Below, piece after piece: positions 41,808-46,530 of a DNA stretch of 46,530 nt. Position 1 is the stretch's first letter. Each line of letters starts with the position of its first letter. The notes beneath the pieces are model-generated. The model worked only from the letters and a program-made list of their open reading frames with translations, did no database searches and was not told the origin of the DNA. Position numbers and translations under genes: made by a program. Location: positions 1 to 46,530 of the forward strand of contig JAEUII010000100.1 in the NCBI GenBank assembly GCA_016795145.1, read 5' to 3'. This stretch comes from Planctomycetaceae bacterium (lineage in GTDB: Bacteria > Planctomycetota > Planctomycetia > Planctomycetales > Planctomycetaceae).

Positions 41808-43235
41808 ATGGCAATGAACCAGCATCCTTGTCGAAGCCAGTCGTGTGGCCATTCACGTCGCGGCATGATTCAGTCTGCTGTGGCGGGATCCATGCTGATG
41901 CCCGGATTGCTCAGCGAACTGCTGGCGGAAGATCGTCCTGCGGAAGATCCACTCGCCCCAAAAGCGTCGCATTTCCCGGGGAAGGCAAAGCAGGTCATCT
42001 TCCTGTTCATGACCGGTGGTGTCTCGCACGTTGATACGTTCGACCCGAAGCCACGACTGTCGCAGGATGTTGGGCGCGAGGTGAAGCTGGACCACCCGGA
42101 GATTCGCAACCGTCCCGGATATGAGCGCATCTTTCTGAAGAGTCCTCAATGGGCCTTTCGTCATCGCGGGGCATGCGGCACAGAAGTGAGTGACCTGTTT
42201 CCTCACATCGGCGGCTGCATGGACGACATCGCCCTGATCCGATCGATGCACACGGATCATTCGAATCACTACAACGCGACGCTCGGCATGCACACAGGCT
42301 CGTTCGCCTTTGCCCGGCCAAGCATTGGGGCGTGGGTGAGTTACGGACTGGGAACGGAGAATCGCAATCTCCCGTCGTTCATCACCATCGCGCCGGCTCA
42401 GACGTATGCCGGGACGCAGGTGTATGCGAGCGACTTTCTTCCCGGTGCGCATCAGGGGACGCTGGTTGTTCCGGGAACAGAACCTGTTGCGAATGTCACT
42501 CCGGCGTCGCCTCAGTCACAACAGCGCAAAGAACTGAACATCCTTGAGCGACGGAATCGAAGACACCTTGCAGCACGTTCCGCGGATCCTCAACTGGAGG
42601 CTCGCATTCGAACGTTTGAGACGGCCTTTGGAATGCAGACGGCTGTTCCGGAGGTGTTCGATCTGACGAAGGAATCCGAGTCAACGTTGAAGATGTATGG
42701 TTTGCAGCCTGGACAGACAACAGGCTTTGCGTGGCAGTGCCTGATGGCTCGGCGTCTTGTGGAACAGGGCGTTCGATTTGTCGAACTGATTGACACGGGT
42801 TCTTCGGGCAACTGGGATTCCCACGGCGACATGATGGACCATGCTCGACTGGCTCTGAATGTGGATCAGGCCATCGCGGGACTGCTTCAGGATCTGAAGG
42901 AACGAGGACTCTTCGAGGAGACTCTGGTCGTCTGGACCACTGAGTTCGGCCGAACACCTTTCAACAACAGCGCCGATGCCAAAGGACGCGAACATCATCC
43001 GTGGGCCTTTAGTTCGTGGATGGCCGGTGCCGGTGTGAAGGGCGGAATCGCGTGGGGTGCGACAGACGAATATGGCATGCGTGCTGAAGTCGATAAGGTC
43101 CATGTTCATGATTTCCACGCGACCATCCTGCACCTGATGGGGCTCAATCATGAGAAACTGACATGGAGGCACAGCGGACGCGATTATCGTCTGACCGATC
43201 TCTACGGAAACATCGTTCAGGGAATACTGTCCTGA
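41808..43235 (+). CDS. Tat-exported DUF1501 (sulfatase-like) protein
   Basis: A 475-residue protein from ATG 41808; AGGA lies 6 bases upstream, and a second ATG two codons later is possible. The N-terminus has a twin-arginine type signal (SRRGMIQSAVAGSML). The body shows the DUF1501 pattern: VIFLFMTGGVSHVDTFDPKP early, HSNHYNATLGMHTG, a middle YGLQPG, and late DSHGDMMDH, TTEFGRTPFN, EHHPWAFSSWMAG and HDFHATILHLMGL. The fold is alkaline phosphatase/sulfatase-like, with Asp and His residues placed to bind metal; the natural substrate is unknown. In planctomycetes DUF1501 genes often pair with DUF1549/DUF1553 cytochrome genes, but here the neighbours are the C1-type gene upstream and nadB 25 bases downstream. 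Confidence 0.92.
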   Translation: MAMNQHPCRSQSCGHSRRGMIQSAVAGSMLMPGLLSELLAEDRPAEDPLAPKASHFPGKAKQVIFLFMTGGVSHVDTFDPKPRLSQDVGREVKLDHPEIRNRPGYERIFLKSPQWAFRHRGACGTEVSDLFPHIGGCMDDIALIRSMHTDHSNHYNATLGMHTGSFAFARPSIGAWVSYGLGTENRNLPSFITIAPAQTYAGTQVYASDFLPGAHQGTLVVPGTEPVANVTPASPQSQQRKELNILERRNRRHLAARSADPQLEARIRTFETAFGMQTAVPEVFDLTKESESTLKMYGLQPGQTTGFAWQCLMARRLVEQGVRFVELIDTGSSGNWDSHGDMMDHARLALNVDQAIAGLLQDLKERGLFEETLVVWTTEFGRTPFNNSADAKGREHHPWAFSSWMAGAGVKGGIAWGATDEYGMRAEVDKVHVHDFHATILHLMGLNHEKLTWRHSGRDYRLTDLYGNIVQGILS

Positions 43236-43260
43236 AGTGGATTAGACAGGCAATTTTGTA

Positions 43261-44889
43261 ATGCAAGACAGACACCTGACCGTCGCTTCTCACCGCCGTT
43301 ATCTCGCGTCCTTCCATCCGAAGCGTGTGCCGCATCTCTTTACCGATGTCCTGGTGATCGGTGGCGGGATTGCAGGAATTCGCGCAGCTTTGGCGGTCGA
43401 TCCTCGACTGCGAACGGTCGTCGTAACGAAGGACACACTGCAGCATTCGAACAGCGCGTATGCTCAGGGCGGCATCGCCGGGGTTCTTGATCCGCTGGAT
43501 GATTTTGCGAATCATGTGGCCGACACGATGGCGGCCGGAAAAGGACTGTGTCACGACGACATTGTCGAGCTGGTGATTCGTGAAGCTCCGGCTCGCATCC
43601 GTGAACTCGTGACTTTCGGCGCGAACTTTGACCGAGTCGACGGAGAGCTGGCGCTGACTCTGGAAGGTGGTCACAGCCATCCACGCGTCGCTCACGCGCT
43701 CGGTGATGCGACGGGGCAGGAAGTCATGCGGGCCATGAATCGGCGGGCCGCGGAGCAGCCCAATATTGATCTCTGGCCTCAGACGTTCACTCTGGACCTG
43801 CTGACACAGGACAACGTCTGCCGCGGCGCATTGGTGTGGAATGCGAATCATGGCCGCACGTTTGTGTGGGCCAAGCAGACGATTCTTTGCACAGGCGGCG
43901 CGGGGGCGTTGTACCGTGAGACGACGAATCCTGCGATCGCAACAGCGGATGGTCATGCGACCGCCCTTCGAGCTGGCTGCGTGCTGCGTGACATGGAGTT
44001 TATGCAGTTCCATCCAACCGTGCTTTACATCGCCGGAAGTTCTCGCCATTTGATTACGGAAGCCGTTCGAGGCGAAGGCGCTCATCTGGTTGACTGCAAT
44101 GGACATCGCTTCATGCACGACTACAACCCGGCGGGCGAACTGGCTCCGCGCGATGTGGTCAGTCAGGCGATTACAGAGCAGATGGCCAGAACAGCTCACC
44201 CGTGTGTGTACCTCGACCTGTCGCCGATCGGTGCTGACAAAGTCCGCGCGAGGTTTCCGCACATCGGAAAAGTGTGCGCCGACTTTGGACTCGATCTGAC
44301 CAGAGACAGAGTTCCAGTGCGTCCGGGAGCGCACTACATGATCGGTGGTGTGACGACCGACGACGATGGCCGAACGTCACTGAACAATCTCTGGGCCGCC
44401 GGAGAAGTCACGTCCACAGGATTGCATGGGGCGAATCGACTGGCCAGCAACAGTCTTCTGGAAGGTGTTGTCTTCGGACTTCGCTGCGGCCAGAACGCTT
44501 CCGAGGCAGCTTTGTCGATGCCGGACATCTACGCCGCGCCGGACATTGAGTGGCATTCTGAGAGCGATGTTCAGAAGCCCAATGAGCAGCTGGACCTGAC
44601 CGACATTCGCAACTCCCTGCGCAGCCTGATGGGACGCAGCGTTGGCATTGTTCGCAATGAAGCTGATCTCAAGGCCGCATGTGCTCAGCTGGATTTCTGG
44701 GCCAACTATGTGTGTCGCCGGGAACTGTCAGAACCCGCGGGCTGGGAACTTCAGAACATGATGCTGGTCGCACGCGCCATGGCCTCCGCCGCGCTCGAAC
44801 GCCGCGAAAGCCGCGGGGTTCATGCCCGCAGTGATTATCCTGAAGCTCTGGAATCGCAAAGAAACCACATTTGCGTGACGACGAGGTAG
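43261..44889 (+). CDS. nadB: L-aspartate oxidase
   Basis: A 542-residue flavoenzyme that oxidises L-aspartate to iminoaspartate, the first step of de novo NAD synthesis. The FAD-binding GGGIAG lies at 34-39 after a strand (VLVIGGG); then come SNSAYAQGGIAG (about 64-75), EGGHSHPR, GQEVM, the active-site stretch MEFMQFHPT, EAVRGEGAHL, and the late GANRLASNSLLEGVVFG, all typical of the succinate dehydrogenase/fumarate reductase flavoprotein family in its NadB branch. The C-terminal helical domain is complete. No nadA or nadC is next to it. A weak AGG lies before ATG 43261, 25 bases after the DUF1501 stop, so co-transcription is likely. Confidence 0.95.
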   Translation: MQDRHLTVASHRRYLASFHPKRVPHLFTDVLVIGGGIAGIRAALAVDPRLRTVVVTKDTLQHSNSAYAQGGIAGVLDPLDDFANHVADTMAAGKGLCHDDIVELVIREAPARIRELVTFGANFDRVDGELALTLEGGHSHPRVAHALGDATGQEVMRAMNRRAAEQPNIDLWPQTFTLDLLTQDNVCRGALVWNANHGRTFVWAKQTILCTGGAGALYRETTNPAIATADGHATALRAGCVLRDMEFMQFHPTVLYIAGSSRHLITEAVRGEGAHLVDCNGHRFMHDYNPAGELAPRDVVSQAITEQMARTAHPCVYLDLSPIGADKVRARFPHIGKVCADFGLDLTRDRVPVRPGAHYMIGGVTTDDDGRTSLNNLWAAGEVTSTGLHGANRLASNSLLEGVVFGLRCGQNASEAALSMPDIYAAPDIEWHSESDVQKPNEQLDLTDIRNSLRSLMGRSVGIVRNEADLKAACAQLDFWANYVCRRELSEPAGWELQNMMLVARAMASAALERRESRGVHARSDYPEALESQRNHICVTTR

Positions 44890-44965
44890 CTCCGTTGAGC
44901 CTGGCCGATCTTCAACGAGGAAGAAGTCACACTTCAACAACTCACACGCGGTGGTCTGCCCGCAT

Positions 44966-45634
44966 TCAGTCCTGAGTGATCCACGGATCAGGTTCGAAGC
45001 GTGTGCCCAGAAAGTCGGCGTCGTCGGGGCTGTGGAGTTCGTACACTTCGATGCAGTACACGAACCCGTCGACGGCGAACGGAATGGCCTGGTCCTGCAG
45101 GTCGCGGCGAAGGTTCTGAAGGGCAACGCTTCCTGCCACTTCGACTCGACTGTCTGACTGGCGAACGGATCGAATCTCTTCGAAGTGCGACAGGCTGAAC
45201 ATGGACTCCAGCTGGTCGAACAGCGCTTTCTCCCGCGCACCACCGGGCTGGCTGGATGACGTGGCGGCGATGTCCGGAATTCCGGTCAGATTCCAATACG
45301 CGGATGAAGCTGAGTCCCAGATCGTGCGAGACTTCTCCAGCAGGTCCGTTCGAGCATCGTTTGGCTGGATCGACGCAGCATACTCCGCCAGCCACAGTTC
45401 TGCCGTGCTAACCACCAGAGCTTCGACCACCATTTCTTCCGTCGGATCTGCTGTCGGATCTGCCGGATTGTCGTGCAGGAGGTCACGAATCGCAGCTCCA
45501 CACGTCAGCACTTTCTCGCGAAGATCTTCAAACTCCGGAGCCATCAGATCGGACTCCAGAATGGCCTCGAGAAGTGCAGGCCAGTGCTGAAGTCGCTTCC
45601 GTATCGATTGGGAGGAATGTATCGATGTTGTCAT
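44966..45634 (-). CDS. Cytosolic protein of unknown function
   Basis: A 222-residue protein. I do not recognise the family. It has no signal peptide or membrane helix. The first two thirds are predicted helical and acidic (PEFEDLREKVLTCGAAIRDLL, TEEMVVEALVVSTAELWLAEY). The last third looks mixed alpha/beta with VDGFVYCIEVYELHSPDDAD and FEPDPWITQD at the end. No catalytic motif can be seen. Codon use and strand bias look like those of the neighbours, and its antisense frames are weaker, so it is probably real. It converges with nadB (76 bases apart). Confidence 0.65.
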   Translation of the reverse strand: MTTSIHSSQSIRKRLQHWPALLEAILESDLMAPEFEDLREKVLTCGAAIRDLLHDNPADPTADPTEEMVVEALVVSTAELWLAEYAASIQPNDARTDLLEKSRTIWDSASSAYWNLTGIPDIAATSSSQPGGAREKALFDQLESMFSLSHFEEIRSVRQSDSRVEVAGSVALQNLRRDLQDQAIPFAVDGFVYCIEVYELHSPDDADFLGTRFEPDPWITQD

Positions 45635-45798
45635 TGCCGAACCCAGCCGCAGTCACAGTGAGACGTATTCATCCGAGCATCAAAGCTGAGATCGGACGAG
45701 TTTCCTGACGGCGTTGATCCTCAAAACCGACGCCGCTCGAAAATACCTGCACTGACAGACCGTGCCCAGGGAAAATCCGGAAATGTTGCCTCCTTCAC

Positions 45799-46530
45799 CT
45801 ACGGGAGTTGCTGTTGCAGCCGCTTGATGTCGTTCGGAATGTCGGCAAACCGATCGTCCCATTTTGTGGTGACCAGTTTGTTCAGCGTTCCTCGAGCATC
45901 AATCTGGCTGCCGAAACGAATCTGTGCTTCGGCCAGCCGAACCAACAGTGTCGGGTCTTCTTTGCGAAGATCTGCGGCTCGCTGGCGATGGTACAGCGTC
46001 GCGGCCAGGTTGTTTTCTTCTTGCCGAATCTCCGCAAGGACCGACTGGTTGTCGGCTTCCTCCGGCGCAACTTCGACGATCGACGTCGCCGCTCGTTCTG
46101 CCTGGGCGTCGTCCTGAGTCTTCCAGCGTCGATAGAGTTCACGATACAACGCCGTGTCGCGTCGGCTGGCATCCGAATGATCCAGCAGCGCGTCGATCGC
46201 AGCCTGAGTCTTCAGCTGCTTGTCCAGACTGCTGACCAGCCAGGTCCATGCTTCTGAATCCTGTGGCTGGAGCTGCAGAGCAATTCGAAGCTGTGTCTCG
46301 GCATCTCCGGACTGTTCACGATCCAGCAACGCCTTTCCGAGTGCCCGGCGAAGGAACGAACTGTCATCTCCGTTCTCTGCCGCCTTGCGATCAAGCAACT
46401 GAATGATGGCCTTCAGGTCCGGTGCTGCACTCATCACGGACTGTAGCGTGCTCTGGATGGAACTACGATGGTTCTGGTCCTGACCACAGGTCGCCCATGC
46501 AATCGACAGAGCCTCCAGTGCTTCAGGAGT
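45799..46530 (-). CDS. TPR-repeat protein (C-terminal part, gene runs off the window)
   Basis: The frame is open from the right edge to a stop at 45799, giving about 243 residues of the C-terminus. I translated past the internal GTG 46437 and found no stop to base 46530; the extra residues (ALEALSIAWATCG, QDQNHRSSIQS) continue the helical pattern, so 46437 is unlikely to be the start. Tetratricopeptide-like repeats are visible: LGKALLDREQSGDAETQLR, LQLQPQDSEAWTWLVSSL, AELYRRW-type helices and VAPEEADNQSVLAEIRQEENN. TPR arrays mediate protein contacts. What the N-terminal part adds cannot be seen here. Confidence 0.75.
   Translation of the reverse strand, partial: TPEALEALSIAWATCGQDQNHRSSIQSTLQSVMSAAPDLKAIIQLLDRKAAENGDDSSFLRRALGKALLDREQSGDAETQLRIALQLQPQDSEAWTWLVSSLDKQLKTQAAIDALLDHSDASRRDTALYRELYRRWKTQDDAQAERAATSIVEVAPEEADNQSVLAEIRQEENNLAATLYHRQRAADLRKEDPTLLVRLAEAQIRFGSQIDARGTLNKLVTTKWDDRFADIPNDIKRLQQQLP

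Noticed and set aside
43144..44334. A 396-residue open frame on the minus strand opposite nadB
   Set aside because: Antisense to a complete L-aspartate oxidase with all motifs in place; composition is Arg/His/Ser-rich and matches no family.
1..46530. tRNA, rRNA, riboswitch, integron or prophage features
   Set aside because: I looked for tRNA-like arms, att-like repeats, integrases and transposases on both strands and found none I could support by eye. A covariance-model search would settle the RNA genes.

Overview
The window reads as a chromosome segment of a planctomycete (phylum Planctomycetota), moderately GC-rich by eye. The evidence is the gene content: two large secreted PVC-type dehydrogenase/HEAT/cytochrome c proteins, a Tat-exported DUF1501 protein, a Calx-beta protein with an LESR-type N-terminal motif, a protein of the family linked to tetrahydromethanopterin C1 transfer, a dnaG-rpoD pair, and many secreted proteins with Pro/Ala-rich tails. 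I see no phage, transposase, CRISPR array, rRNA or tRNA. Genus cannot be fixed from the sequence alone.

Layout. 1-4 kb: the end of a diacylglycerol-kinase-like gene, rpmA (bL27) alone with a leader hairpin, a secreted protein of unknown function, and a secreted sialate O-acetylesterase. 3.9-8.1 kb: hflX, a P1B-4-type metal ATPase and an overlapping secreted alpha/beta hydrolase. 8.2-11.8 kb (minus strand): dnaG followed by the primary sigma factor rpoD. 12.6-22.3 kb (plus strand): an ECF sigma factor overlapping a one-TM protein that ends in a CxxCH motif, a lipoprotein, a 1473-residue CcsB-CcsA cytochrome c assembly fusion, and a PVC-type cytochrome. 22.4-30.7 kb: a lactonase-fold beta-propeller, a Calx-beta protein, ybeY and a second PVC cytochrome. 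31-35 kb: an RsuA-type pseudouridine synthase, a DUF4262 protein, a cupin, a lipoprotein and a GspF/PilC-like protein. 35-39 kb: a nucleoside hydrolase with altered active-site residues, divergent from a NosR-like membrane protein with two FMN-binding domains. 39-46.5 kb: a thioredoxin/YHS-like protein, the C1-transfer-type actin-fold protein, the DUF1501 protein, nadB, a protein of unknown function and the C-terminal part of a TPR protein.

How it fits together. The strongest theme is extracytoplasmic redox and c-type cytochromes. CcsBA would attach heme to the CxxCH sites of both PVC cytochromes. The ECF-partner protein just upstream carries its own CxxCH at its C-terminus, on the side of the membrane where CcsBA may act. 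This makes a candidate, undescribed loop in which an anti-sigma-like protein senses heme attachment or thiol state. The NosR-like double-FMN protein and the periplasmic thioredoxin protein add to the electron-transfer theme but are separate transcription units.

Non-coding structure. Four convergent gene ends carry compact terminator-like hairpins or palindromes placed in T-tract context (three are clear). Three other convergent gaps carry long palindromes of three different sequence families, one of them a perfect 25-bp inverted repeat of the kind common in proteobacteria.
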